Below, piece by piece: positions 1 through 6,577 of a stretch of DNA of 17,332 nt (the stretch's first letter is position 1; every line of letters begins with the position of its first letter). The position numbers and the translations under genes are program-made. Under the pieces are notes generated by a model. It did not search any database. It saw nothing but the letters and a program-made list of their open reading frames with translations, and was not told where the DNA came from. The stretch comes from CAZYVA01 sp964650695 (GTDB lineage Bacteria > Bacillota > Clostridia > Lachnospirales > Lachnospiraceae): the NCBI GenBank assembly GCA_964650695.1, contig CAZYVA010000033.1, positions 1 to 17,332 on the forward strand, given 5' to 3'.

Positions 1-1104
1 GGCATCATTTATTACAAATTTGCTGAAAGTATATTTATTGATTTATTTTACACGATACTAATTGGATGCTTTCAATTATTAATAATTACTGGTTTTTTTC
101 ATTTGAAAAGATTCAAAAATGGATTGCCAGATATAGCAGTTTTTTTATCCGGAGATATGGGATTGTTCACCAGTTTTTCGATATTAGCTGTCCAGTCATT
201 ATTTTTTCTTGCGAAAGGCGACATAAGATTGACTCTTTTCTTAATTATATTTGCCGCTTTATTCGGCATCATCATCTGCCTATGGATATACCGTCACATC
301 TCCGCCCGTTACCTCGCCAAGGCATACATCAAAACCATCGACCGCCTGGAGGCGACCATCCACGGACAACAATGTGAATTGGACAAGCTTTCCAAACTCA
401 TCCACAAAGATAATAAGCTCCTTGCCGCACTGGAATTGTCCGTCAGGGAAATGCTTTCAGAACATACGTCTGAAAAAGGCCGTTTATTGTTAAACGCGAT
501 TACCGAATTATCAAAAGAGCGTAAATATATTCTGGGGGATTATGAGAATAGCGGCTTGCCCGCGACGTCACGGACTGGCGTATATGCCATTGACCTGACG
601 CTGAATTATTTCTTTCAGCGCGCCTGTACAGAAGAGGCACGTTTGGATATCTCGGTTGCCTGCGATGTCGGATACCTGACGGCTGAGATCATAGAAGAGC
701 GCGATTTAAATACGCTGCTGGCGGATTTGCTTGAAAACGCGTTGATAGCCGTTGCAAAAGCACAACAGCGCAATATCCTTCTCGTATTTGGCGTAAGCGA
801 TGTATATTATTTTTCCATTTATGACAGCGGTTCTTTGTTTGATCCAAAAGTGCTGGAGCATCTTGGCAGGAAACGATACACCACCCGCAAAGAGAACGGC
901 GGTTCTGGGATCGGCCTGATGACAACGCTGGAGTTAACAAAGAAGTATCAGGCAAGTTTCTGGATAAAAGAACTGGATGATAACCGCACCTACTCTAAAC
1001 AGGTATCTGTCATCTTTGATGCATTGTCCCAGATAAGAGTGTCCAGCCAACGCCCTGAAATCCTAGATGCTTGCAAAAAAAATGGACTTACGGCAGAACC
1101 GTAA
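1..1104 (+). CDS. AgrC-like GHKL-domain sensor histidine kinase, 5' end outside window
   Basis: The frame is open from base 1 without a stop, so the window cuts the gene and the true start lies upstream. A TTG at 103 is only an internal possibility. The visible 367 residues begin with three hydrophobic, probably membrane-spanning segments (around bases 15-100, 160-215 and 230-290), then a linker with a likely phospho-acceptor His at base 403 (LIHKDNK). The ATP-binding part follows: N box DLLENALIA (about 724-750), G1-like YDSGSLF (about 820-840) and G2 GGSGIGL (about 898-918). This layout is that of HPK10/AgrC-type peptide-sensing kinases, which usually pair with a LytTR response regulator; that partner would be upstream. 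The next gene is a convergent XRE regulator. The signal sensed cannot be told from the sequence. Confidence 0.85.
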   Translation, partial: GIIYYKFAESIFIDLFYTILIGCFQLLIITGFFHLKRFKNGLPDIAVFLSGDMGLFTSFSILAVQSLFFLAKGDIRLTLFLIIFAALFGIIICLWIYRHISARYLAKAYIKTIDRLEATIHGQQCELDKLSKLIHKDNKLLAALELSVREMLSEHTSEKGRLLLNAITELSKERKYILGDYENSGLPATSRTGVYAIDLTLNYFFQRACTEEARLDISVACDVGYLTAEIIEERDLNTLLADLLENALIAVAKAQQRNILLVFGVSDVYYFSIYDSGSLFDPKVLEHLGRKRYTTRKENGGSGIGLMTTLELTKKYQASFWIKELDDNRTYSKQVSVIFDALSQIRVSSQRPEILDACKKNGLTAEP

Positions 1105-1124
1105 ACCCAGATTCTCAGTTTTCC

Positions 1125-1191
1125 CCGGCCTTTGGGCAGGTATCAAGATGTATGTACGTGCCAGAACCTTGATGCCTGCCACGGCTGCCGG
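1125..1191. repeat. Nested inverted repeat downstream of the kinase gene
   Basis: A 13-bp stem (1135-1147 with 1168-1180, one G-U pair in RNA, loop of 20) is enclosed by a 5-bp outer pair, CCGGC at 1125-1129 with GCCGG at 1187-1191. It starts about 20 bases after the kinase stop codon, where a transcript end would be expected, but no T-run follows on either strand. It may be a processing or Rho-linked 3' structure. The rest of 1105-1336 is AT-rich and shows no gene. Confidence 0.5.
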
Positions 1192-1336
1192 TAAATAATC
1201 CCACTTCCCAATACTGAAACTAACCTATTTTTCCCGCTTTTTCTACAAAAAAGAATAATTGACCCATTTTACGTATTAACTGGGACATGTATCATCAATT
1301 TCCACCCCGGATCCCATCCGCAATCCGTGGCAGTTC

Positions 1337-1660
1337 TTACTTGTAATCCTTCAATTGCCGGTGCAGTTCCAGAACCACATGGTTCAGTAAATCCCTTTCT
1401 TTATTTGATTCCAGCCTGATTGGGATGGTAAAATCCCCCCAGGCCGACTTTTCTAGGCTGTCGCTCAAAAGCTCATCTATAGAAACGCCCAAAGCATTCG
1501 CAATCGATACCAGCAACTGAGCGCTGAGTTTGGTATTGCCCGTTTCTACATGAGAGATATGCTGCACAGAATATTCTGTCAGTTCGGCTAACTGTGTCTG
1601 CGTCATTCCTCTTCTTTTCCTGGCTTCTTTGACACGTTTTCCCAATTTTACATAATCCAT
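1337..1660 (-). CDS. XRE/Cro-family helix-turn-helix regulator, 107 aa
   Basis: A small DNA-binding regulator. Residues 6-61 form a typical HTH_XRE domain: LGKRVKEARKRRGMTQTQLA, then SVQHISHVETG as turn and recognition helix, then the closing LVSIANALGVSIDELL. The last 40 residues (DFTIPIRLES, then a charged helix) have no recognisable domain and may dimerise. The ATG at 1658-1660 has GGAGGG 10 bases upstream. It is transcribed toward the GHKL kinase gene and shares its upstream region with the truA terminator. Inverted copies of ACATTATGGA lie over the start codon and about 50 bases upstream, which would suit autoregulation. Target genes are unknown. Confidence 0.88.
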   Translation of the reverse strand: MDYVKLGKRVKEARKRRGMTQTQLAELTEYSVQHISHVETGNTKLSAQLLVSIANALGVSIDELLSDSLEKSAWGDFTIPIRLESNKERDLLNHVVLELHRQLKDYK

Positions 1661-1714
1661 AATGTAGTCTCCCTCCGCTAATAATTATTCTATTAACAAA
1701 AATGACATTATGGA
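1656..1714. promoter_or_regulatory. Inverted 10-mer pair, candidate operator of the XRE gene
   Basis: ACATTATGGA occurs on the plus strand at 1705-1714 and on the minus strand at 1656-1665, where it covers the XRE start codon. The upstream copy is part of a further dyad, ACATT-ATGG-AATGT (1705-1718). Spacing and position fit a looping autorepressor, but this is inference from repeats only. Confidence 0.25.
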
Positions 1715-1754
1715 ATGTATCATGTAGCTACTTATTACCTATTCGGTTTAAGCA

Positions 1755-1801
1755 TAAAAAAAGAACCTTCTGCGCTATTTCCAGCGCATCCGTTCTTTTT
1801 T
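1755..1801 (-). terminator. Rho-independent terminator after truA
   Basis: A TGCGCT/AGCGCA stem (1771-1776 with 1783-1788, loop ATTTCC) is extended by GAAC/GTTC. It is flanked by runs of A on the left and T on the right, so in the minus direction it ends in seven U. It lies just after the truA stop and could also work on the plus strand. Confidence 0.85.
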
Positions 1802-1803
1802 GG

Positions 1804-2547
1804 TCAATAATAAACTTTTCTAAGAAACAGCCCTCTTGCGGGAGCCAGGAATCCGGCCAGGCTCCGGTCTTCCGCCGCGATCACGACCGGGATCTTGGCT
1901 GCCTCCCGCTGGCCGGTTCCGACTTCCAGCAAGGTGCCGGTCAGAATCCTCGCCATGTGGTACAAAAAACCCGTCCCATAATAGGTGATCCGAACCTTTT
2001 CTCCATTGCTGAGGATTTTAATATTGGTGATGCGTCTGACCGGATCTGTGCAGTCCTTGTCATCGGTAAAACTGGTAAAGTTTTTCATCCCGATCAGGTT
2101 GTCCGCCGCTTCCCGCATGGCCTCGATATCCAGCTTATGCGGAAAATGGTAGCAGTACCTTCTGGAAAATACGTCCGGTTTTTCCCGGCAGTCAATATAA
2201 TACTCGTATTTCTTGCCTTTCGCGTTTTTTCTGGCATGGAATCCGTTTTTCACCAGTTCAACCCTGACGATCCGTATGTCCTCCGGCAGGTAACGGTTCA
2301 GCGCCATTCTCAGTTCCCGCTCGTCATACAGTTTTGACAGTTTCACGCTGGCCACCTGCCCCCTTGCGTGGACCCCGGAATCCGTCCGCCCGGAGCCGTC
2401 CACCTGTACCCGGTATCCTACCAGCTTCCCGATGCTGTACTCCAAAATAAACTGGATTGTATTATCTGTTGTTGCCTGGCGCTGCCAGCCCTGATAGCGG
2501 CTGCCGTCATAAGAAATCGTCATTTTATAGGTTCTCATATTTTCCAT
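1804..2547 (-). CDS. truA: tRNA pseudouridine(38-40) synthase TruA
   Basis: Converts uridines 38-40 in the anticodon arm of many tRNAs to pseudouridine. The protein starts with the family's first strand (TYKMTISYDGSRYQGWQ) and carries GSGRTDSGVHARGQVA, in which the Asp of RTDSG (residue 56 from the chosen start) is the catalytic residue. KGKKYEYYI, SFTDDKDCTDPVRRI and the FLYHMARILTGTLLEVG motif near the C-terminus are also typical. About 247 residues is normal for the family. The start is uncertain: ATGs at 2556, 2547 and 2538 are in frame, and a TTG at 2580 also exists. I chose 2547 because the conserved domain begins just after it and GGGA lies upstream. It follows nrdR by 37 bases and is probably co-transcribed with it. 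Confidence 0.95.
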   Translation of the reverse strand: MENMRTYKMTISYDGSRYQGWQRQATTDNTIQFILEYSIGKLVGYRVQVDGSGRTDSGVHARGQVASVKLSKLYDERELRMALNRYLPEDIRIVRVELVKNGFHARKNAKGKKYEYYIDCREKPDVFSRRYCYHFPHKLDIEAMREAADNLIGMKNFTSFTDDKDCTDPVRRITNIKILSNGEKVRITYYGTGFLYHMARILTGTLLEVGTGQREAAKIPVVIAAEDRSLAGFLAPARGLFLRKVYY

Positions 2548-2584
2548 TTTTCCCATCTGTATTTCCGTCAACAGTTTCAAACAA

Positions 2585-3037
2585 CTAAGAATTCAGCAAC
2601 TTTTTCAGTTCATCCATGAAAGTATTGACATCTTTAAATTCCCGATAAACCGACGCAAACCGCACATAGGCAACCTCGTCCAGCTTTTTCAGCTCGTCCA
2701 TGACGATCTCGCCCACTTCGCTGCTGGCAATCTCCTTTCCTTCCAGACGGAAGATTTTTGTCTCGACCCGGTTCACGGCAGACTGGATCTCTTCGGCGGG
2801 TATCGGCCTTTTATAACACGCGCGCAGCACGCCAGTCTCAATTTTACTGCGGTCGTACCGCTCGCGGGTATTGTCCTTTTTTATCACGATCAAAGGTATC
2901 GTCTCGACTTTTTCATAAGTCGTGAACCGTTTTTTGCATATGTCGCAGGAACGCCGCCTGCGGATGGACGTCCCGTCGTCCGTGGGCCTGGAATCGACCA
3001 CCCTGGTATCCGAATGATTACAGTATGGACACTTCAT
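2585..3037 (-). CDS. nrdR: Transcriptional repressor NrdR
   Basis: Represses ribonucleotide reductase genes when dATP/ATP levels signal a sufficient dNTP supply. At 150 residues it has the usual length. Residues 1-41 are the zinc ribbon, with C3, C6, C31 and C34 (CPYC and CDIC) and the conserved DSR and RRRR segments. Residues from about 49 to 139 are the ATP-cone (VIKKDNTRERYDRSKIETGV and following, then SSEVGEIVMDELKKLDEVAYVRFASVYREF). The ATG at 3035-3037 is preceded by AAAGGCGG. truA lies directly downstream. No nrd structural genes are in the window, so targets lie elsewhere. A possible NrdR box sits over its own promoter. Confidence 0.96.
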   Translation of the reverse strand: MKCPYCNHSDTRVVDSRPTDDGTSIRRRRSCDICKKRFTTYEKVETIPLIVIKKDNTRERYDRSKIETGVLRACYKRPIPAEEIQSAVNRVETKIFRLEGKEIASSEVGEIVMDELKKLDEVAYVRFASVYREFKDVNTFMDELKKLLNS

Positions 3038-3054
3038 TTTAGCCGCCTTTCTTT

Positions 3055-3086
3055 ATCAAAATATGTGTTGAGGAGTTGCTAGTCAC
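3055..3086 (-). promoter_or_regulatory. Candidate nrdR promoter with an overlapping NrdR-box-like site
   Basis: On the minus strand GTGACT (3081-3086) and TATTTT (3058-3063) are 17 bases apart, a weak but well-spaced sigma-A pair. CAACACATATTTTGAT (3055-3070) covers the -10 and partly resembles the ACAC-ATAT-GTG-type NrdR box. The match on the second half is poor, so autoregulation is only a suggestion. Confidence 0.3.
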
Positions 3087-3091
3087 GGTCA

Positions 3092-3116
3092 GGAATGCCT
3101 ATTTACCAGGCATTCC
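3092..3116. repeat. Perfect 9-bp inverted repeat between ylmC-like gene and nrdR
   Basis: GGAATGCCT at 3092-3100 and AGGCATTCC at 3108-3116 pair perfectly around a 7-base loop. No T-run follows on either strand, so it is not a standard terminator. It sits upstream of the nrdR promoter candidate and could be an operator or an mRNA 3' end. Confidence 0.5.
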
Positions 3117-3185
3117 GTGAGAAAGTGATGCAAGGAGTGAGGGGCGATTTCATAAAGCAAACGATCAATATCGTCCCTTAGTATA

Positions 3186-3425
3186 TCACTTTTCGTCATG
3201 GATTTCTACAAGAATAATATCCGGGCCTATTTTCCGGATACTGGCAAAGGGAATGATATACTCTTCCGTTCCCGAAAAGAAACTGCACCATTTTGAAGCC
3301 TTTGGAACGATGATGGAATGGATGCACCCGCTGTATTCGTCAAAAACCAGATTGCTCACATGCCCTAATTTTTTGCAGTTGCACGCATTCACCACTTCTT
3401 TTTGTTCAAACTCGTTTAAACGCAT
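3186..3425 (-). CDS. YlmC/YmxH-family PRC-barrel-like protein, 79 aa
   Basis: A small protein of the YlmC/YmxH family, which is common in spore-forming Firmicutes and is often named a sporulation protein; its biochemical role is not settled. The sequence has the typical opening LNEFEQKEVVN, then KKLGHVSNLVFDEYSGCIHSIIVP and EYIIPFASIRKIGPDIILVEI, a PRC-barrel-like beta pattern. There is no signal peptide or membrane segment. The ATG at 3425 is preferred over an in-frame GTG at 3437 because GGGGGA lies just upstream of it. That GTG sits inside the ribosome binding site. The site itself is one arm of an 11-bp inverted repeat. The gene stands between the ferredoxin gene (115-base gap) and nrdR (148-base gap). 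Confidence 0.85.
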   Translation of the reverse strand: MRLNEFEQKEVVNACNCKKLGHVSNLVFDEYSGCIHSIIVPKASKWCSFFSGTEEYIIPFASIRKIGPDIILVEIHDEK

Positions 3426-3430
3426 AAAAT

Positions 3431-3467
3431 CCCCCACATATGGCTTTGCCTTTAGTATATGTGGGGG
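3431..3467 (-). promoter_or_regulatory. 11-bp dyad covering the ribosome binding site of the ylmC-like gene
   Basis: CCCCCACATAT (3431-3441) and ATATGTGGGGG (3457-3467) are perfectly complementary across a 15-base loop. On the minus-strand transcript the second arm contains the GGGGGA ribosome binding site. If transcription starts upstream, the hairpin would hide that site. Alternatively, CATATACTA within the dyad fits the -10 of mother-cell sigma factors (CATA-NNN-TA), with an AC pair 17 bases upstream. In that case the dyad would act at the DNA level. The two readings exclude each other. Confidence 0.45.
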
Positions 3468-3540
3468 CGTTCCTTTCAGTTACGTTTTCAACTATCCGCT
3501 TTTGCCAGCCCTGGATTGCGGCGTTTTTTCGTATGGCGGT

Positions 3541-3726
3541 TTACCCAAAAAGGTCGATGACGCTGACTGGGCAGCTATCCCGCGCTTCTTCTGCCGTCCC
3601 GGCGCAGCCGGAAGGGACTTCCGCATACGCTTCCGCCAACCCGTTGTCATCAAACCGGAAAACCTCCGGGCAGACAGATACGCATGTGCCGCAGGAAATA
3701 CAGCCTTCGTTTACTTTTGCTTTCAT
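3541..3726 (-). CDS. Single-cluster [4Fe-4S] ferredoxin, 61 aa
   Basis: A cytoplasmic electron carrier. C9, C12 and C15 (CISCGTC) with C52 (SCPVSVI) would bind one [4Fe-4S] cluster. C19 and C41 occupy the places of the extra, disulfide-forming pair in Thermotoga maritima ferredoxin, which the sequence resembles throughout (CPEVFRFDDNGLAEA). The rest is acidic, as expected of a ferredoxin. The ATG at 3724-3726 has a strong AGGAGG upstream. It begins 52 bases after the carbamate kinase stop and may be the last gene of a dapB, arcC, ferredoxin transcript. No partner oxidoreductase is adjacent. Confidence 0.93.
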   Translation of the reverse strand: MKAKVNEGCISCGTCVSVCPEVFRFDDNGLAEAYAEVPSGCAGTAEEARDSCPVSVIDLFG

Positions 3727-3778
3727 TGGAATCCTCCTAAACAGCTTTTATATGGCAGTATTTCCGATTTCTGTTATT

Positions 3779-4720
3779 TTATTCCTCCGGCGTTTTGATC
3801 CAGGTGCCTGTTTTTCCTTTTAGCGCATCTTTCAGGCAGTCGTAGGAGGTGATCAATGCCTTTCTGCCCTCCCGTTTATTTAGGAAAGAGACTGCCGCGC
3901 TGAATTTCGGGAGCATGTTATACTCCCCAAAATGTCCCTCTTCCATATACTGTTCCGCCTGCCTCAGCGTCACCTCGCCAAGCTCCGTTTCCTGCGGATG
4001 CCCCATATTGATTTTTACCTTTTCCACACTGGTTAAAATAATCAAAAGATCTGCGTCTACCTCTTCCGCCATCTTCCCTGCCGCTAGATCTTTTTCGATG
4101 ACCGCGCTTGCCCCTTTTAAATGGTTATTCTGCTGCAGCACCGGGATCCCCCCTCCGCCGCATGCGATCACAACCTGATCCGCATCCAGCAAAGCCTTGA
4201 TTGCATCGATCTCTACAATGCTCCCCGGATGTGGGGCGGATACAATCCGGCGGAACCCCTTCCCCGGCTCCTCGACAACGTAATTCCCTTTTTTACGCTC
4301 CTGGTTTGCTTCTTCCGCATTCATGTAACGCCCAAGGATCTTCGTAGGCGTATAGAACGCCTCGTCATACGGGTCTACAATAACCTGCGTCAAAATCGTG
4401 CTGACGGTCCGATAAATCCCCCGGTCCAGCAATTCTTCCCGGACAGTATTCTGGATGTCATACCCGATATACCCCTGGCTCATGGCGGAACAGACCGACA
4501 TAGGCGCCGCTGTGTAATCCTGATGCACTTTCCCAAATTCATTCATCGCTGTATGGATCATCCCGACCTGCGGAGCGTTACTGTGCGTGATCGCTACCTG
4601 GTAACCTGCCTCTATCAAATCCGCGATTGTTTTGGCTGACCGCTTTACCGCTTCTTTCTGCTCCGGTAAAGTAATCCCCAGCGCCCTGTGCCCGAGCGCG
4701 ACTACTGCTCTTTTTTTCAT
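3779..4720 (-). CDS. arcC: Carbamate kinase
   Basis: Catalyses carbamoyl phosphate + ADP = carbamate + ATP, usually the energy-yielding last step of arginine, agmatine or ureide catabolism. The 313 residues are the family's normal length. Visible family features are the N-terminal nucleotide-fold strand (KKRAVVALG), VIACGGGGIPV, the lysine-bearing segment AVIEKDLAAGKMAEEVDADLL, LTSVEKVKINMG and NMLPKFSAA. The common GGNA and GSMGPKVEA motifs read GHRA and EYNMLPKFSAA here, so this belongs to a divergent branch, although the lysines are kept. The ATG at 4720 has GGAGAG upstream; a GTG at 4744 is an unlikely alternative. No arginine deiminase or carbamoyltransferase gene is nearby. It follows dapB by 51 bases. 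Confidence 0.9.
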   Translation of the reverse strand: MKKRAVVALGHRALGITLPEQKEAVKRSAKTIADLIEAGYQVAITHSNAPQVGMIHTAMNEFGKVHQDYTAAPMSVCSAMSQGYIGYDIQNTVREELLDRGIYRTVSTILTQVIVDPYDEAFYTPTKILGRYMNAEEANQERKKGNYVVEEPGKGFRRIVSAPHPGSIVEIDAIKALLDADQVVIACGGGGIPVLQQNNHLKGASAVIEKDLAAGKMAEEVDADLLIILTSVEKVKINMGHPQETELGEVTLRQAEQYMEEGHFGEYNMLPKFSAAVSFLNKREGRKALITSYDCLKDALKGKTGTWIKTPEE

Positions 4721-4771
4721 ATACTCTCCATTCCACCGTTTCACTGAACGGTATGGTTTCCCACTGTGTTT

Positions 4772-5572
4772 TTAAAGGTTCCATACGTCCTGGACCGTAT
4801 AAAAGCCCGCTGGTTTTCCTGCCAGGTATGCCGCGCAGTCCACCGCGCCTAACGCAAAGCACTCCCAATTATAGCTATGGTGCGTAATCTCCAGGCGTTC
4901 CCCCATGCCGCCGAAAAATACGGTGTGGCTGCTTGGGATATTTCCCGCCCGCAAGGAATGATACCCAATCGTCCCTGGGATCCTCGGAGAAACCCCCTCC
5001 CGTCCATATACGGCGATATCGGATAATTTTTTCCCCATTGCCTCGGCCATCTTCTCCCCCATTTCCTTGGAAGTCCCGCTGGGGGCGTCTTTCTTCCATT
5101 GGTCGTGCATCTCCAAAATCTCGATATCCAGCTTATCCCCCGCTGTTCTTGCAACCAGCTCCAGCAGCTTATTCATGATATTGACAAGCTTGGATGTATT
5201 CGCCGCGTAAAGCATCGGGATCTTGTCCGCCGCCTTCTGGAAACGCGCCATCTCCTCTTCACTGAAGCCCGTCGTGCCGCATACCAGCGCTTTCCCGTGT
5301 GCCACCGCCGCATCCAGGACAGCCATCGCGGTTTCCTTCGTAGTAAAATCTACGATGACATCACACTGGCCGATTACGCTTTCCAGGTCATCTACCACGG
5401 GTATGCCAAGTTCACGTCCTACGGATGCCGCCATCCCCAGATCCATCCCTATGTAGTCCCTGCCTTTTGGCCCGACTCCGGCGGCAAGCTCCATATCGCT
5501 GCGGTCGGCGGCCGCCTTTGTGATCAGTCTCCCCATCTTCCCTTTCGGACCCATTACGATTATTTTCACCAT
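4772..5572 (-). CDS. dapB: 4-hydroxy-tetrahydrodipicolinate reductase DapB
   Basis: Reduces 4-hydroxy-tetrahydrodipicolinate with NAD(P)H in lysine and diaminopimelate synthesis, and in spore-formers upstream of dipicolinate. The 266 residues are the normal length. The N-terminal Rossmann motif is GPKGKMG (8-14), followed by VDFTTKETA, CGTTGFSEEE and the catalytic EMHDQWKKDAPSGTS. H156 and K160 match the His and Lys of the E. coli enzyme's HHRHK motif, although the intervening residues differ. The usual NFSIGVN and RGGDIVGEH segments read NTSKLVNIMN and RAGNIPSSH. It is therefore a divergent clade, and other substrates cannot be excluded. The ATG at 5572 has AGGAG 8 bases upstream; longer in-frame starts lack support. 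arcC follows. Confidence 0.9.
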   Translation of the reverse strand: MVKIIVMGPKGKMGRLITKAAADRSDMELAAGVGPKGRDYIGMDLGMAASVGRELGIPVVDDLESVIGQCDVIVDFTTKETAMAVLDAAVAHGKALVCGTTGFSEEEMARFQKAADKIPMLYAANTSKLVNIMNKLLELVARTAGDKLDIEILEMHDQWKKDAPSGTSKEMGEKMAEAMGKKLSDIAVYGREGVSPRIPGTIGYHSLRAGNIPSSHTVFFGGMGERLEITHHSYNWECFALGAVDCAAYLAGKPAGFYTVQDVWNL

Positions 5573-5596
5573 GATACGAACTCCTTTCATGCAACA

Positions 5597-5626
5597 AATA
5601 TACCCTTTTTTGTGCCGGCAAGTCAC
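5597..5626 (-). promoter_or_regulatory. Possible sigma-A promoter of dapB
   Basis: On the minus strand GTGACT (5621-5626) and TATATT (5597-5602) are 18 bases apart, about 25 bases before the dapB start. The -10 is good and the -35 fits four of six consensus bases. Confidence 0.35.
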
Positions 5627-5686
5627 AGCCGCCGTCAATCCGCGCCCGGCGGGCTGAAAATGTATGCTGCGTGGAACAGAAGGGTA

Positions 5687-5732
5687 TTACGATGAGCGGC
5701 CTTTTGGCCGTGGATAGTAACGCCCATCGTAA
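5687..5732. repeat. Nested inverted repeat between dapB and tRNA-Pro
   Basis: TTACGATG (5687-5694) pairs with CATCGTAA (5725-5732), and inside it CGGCC-TTTT-GGCCG (5697-5710) forms a second stem. It lies upstream of the dapB promoter candidate and of the tRNA promoter. No T-run follows. It does not match a lysine riboswitch. Function unknown; 5573-5798 contains no gene. Confidence 0.45.
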
Positions 5733-5761
5733 CGAGGAACGGAAAAAAGAGAAAATAATAC

Positions 5762-5790
5762 TTGCATTCTTTATCCCATTTCGTTAGAAT
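5762..5790 (+). promoter_or_regulatory. Sigma-A promoter of tRNA-Pro
   Basis: TTGCAT (5762-5767) and TAGAAT (5785-5790) are separated by exactly 17 bases, and the tRNA begins 9 bases after the -10, so the leader is only a few bases long. This is the usual layout for a single tRNA gene. Confidence 0.75.
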
Positions 5791-5798
5791 AGCGGTAA

Positions 5799-5873
5799 CG
5801 GGGTATGGCTCAGTTTGGTTAGAGCGCACGGCTGGGGGCCGTGAGGCCGCAGGTTCGAATCCTGTTACCCCGA
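5799..5873 (+). tRNA. tRNA-Pro, anticodon GGG
   Basis: A full cloverleaf can be drawn. The acceptor stem is CGGGGTA (5799-5805) with TACCCCG (5866-5872) and discriminator A at 5873. The D stem is GCTC/GAGC. The anticodon stem CACGG/CCGTG (5827-5831 with 5839-5843) encloses loop CTGGGGG, which gives anticodon GGG at 5834-5836. The T arm has loop TTCGAAT. The CCA end is not encoded. It reads proline codons CCC and, by wobble, CCU. It is a single gene with its own promoter and terminator. Confidence 0.97.
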
Positions 5874-5883
5874 TAATGGGCGG

Positions 5884-5917
5884 GCGTAGTCCTGAAAGGC
5901 AGGAACTACGCTTTTTT
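5884..5917 (+). terminator. Rho-independent terminator of tRNA-Pro
   Basis: GCGTAGTCCT (5884-5893) pairs with AGG-A-ACTACGC (5901-5911) with one bulged A, followed by six T (5912-5917). The T-run overlaps the stop codon of the convergent adenylyltransferase gene, so it may serve both directions. Confidence 0.88.
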
Positions 5918-6542
5918 AGTCCAGATCTTCTATGCCGTCCCCCGGTTCCTCATCTTGCGCGGGCACATACTCTTTCTCCGCAATCCGCATCCGTTCCAGC
6001 CGGCGTATCCTCTGATCCAGTCCCTGCCCGGTCAGGTAGGCATAAACACTTTTCGGAACCAGTTCCGACCAGTCTTTCTCCAGGGCAATCCTCTCCCGGA
6101 CCATCGCCCCGGTAATGCCTTTTTGGGAAACCGGCTTGTCCCACAATACCTCTATTTTGACCCCAAGATTGGACAGGATCCGGTACTTTTCCTCATCCCA
6201 CTTATCATACATTCCGAGGAAAAACGTTGCATCCTTCGGAACATACTGCAAAATACACGCCGGATCATTGATGGGAAATGGGACAAACTCATATTCATCA
6301 TCCGGCACGTTAAACTCTTTCATCGCGCCCCGGATCATTCCGCACCGCTCATAGTAAGTCAGGGGATTTGCGGATGGTTCCGAACGCCGGATATCATTAG
6401 GGGAATCCTTCGTATGAAGAGCATCCGGGTTGCTCAGGCCAATATACAGCTTCCGGCAGCGCATCTTAGCCGCCAGCAAATATTCCATATGCTTCAAATG
6501 CAAGACCTGGAACCTGCCGTTTACCACTCCTGCCTCTATCAT
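5916..6542 (-). CDS. NadM-like nucleotidyltransferase (probable NMN/NaMN adenylyltransferase)
   Basis: A cytidylyltransferase-fold enzyme that probably transfers AMP from ATP to nicotinamide or nicotinate mononucleotide in NAD synthesis. The 208 residues start with VNGRFQVLHLKHMEYLL, where the family's HxGH motif is altered to HLKH. Other NadM-type signs are KLYIGLSNPDALHT, NPLTYYER, FVPFPINDP and the C-terminal GITGAMVRERI (the ISGT.IR-type motif) followed by DWSELVPKSVYAYL. The last 35 residues are a charged, probably disordered tail (EYVPAQDEEPGDG). The ATG at 6542 has AGGAGG upstream. It follows trxA by 100 bases that contain an inverted repeat. The nucleotide substrate is not certain, since related folds act on FMN or pantetheine phosphate. 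Confidence 0.78.
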   Translation of the reverse strand: MIEAGVVNGRFQVLHLKHMEYLLAAKMRCRKLYIGLSNPDALHTKDSPNDIRRSEPSANPLTYYERCGMIRGAMKEFNVPDDEYEFVPFPINDPACILQYVPKDATFFLGMYDKWDEEKYRILSNLGVKIEVLWDKPVSQKGITGAMVRERIALEKDWSELVPKSVYAYLTGQGLDQRIRRLERMRIAEKEYVPAQDEEPGDGIEDLD

Positions 6543-6577
6543 AAAATCCTCCTAAACTTCCATGTTAGGTTAGATGT

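Noticed and set aside
1308..1320. Small CGGAT-CCC-ATCCG hairpin after the XRE gene as terminator
   Set aside because: The stem is only five pairs and no T-run follows on the minus strand.
2548..2580. Extended start of truA at TTG 2578-2580
   Set aside because: No ribosome binding site, and the added residues are not part of the TruA family.
5573..5760. Lysine riboswitch or T-box ahead of dapB
   Set aside because: The hairpins present do not show the multi-helix layout or conserved blocks of a lysine riboswitch, no T-box sequence is seen, and no terminator/antiterminator pair precedes dapB.
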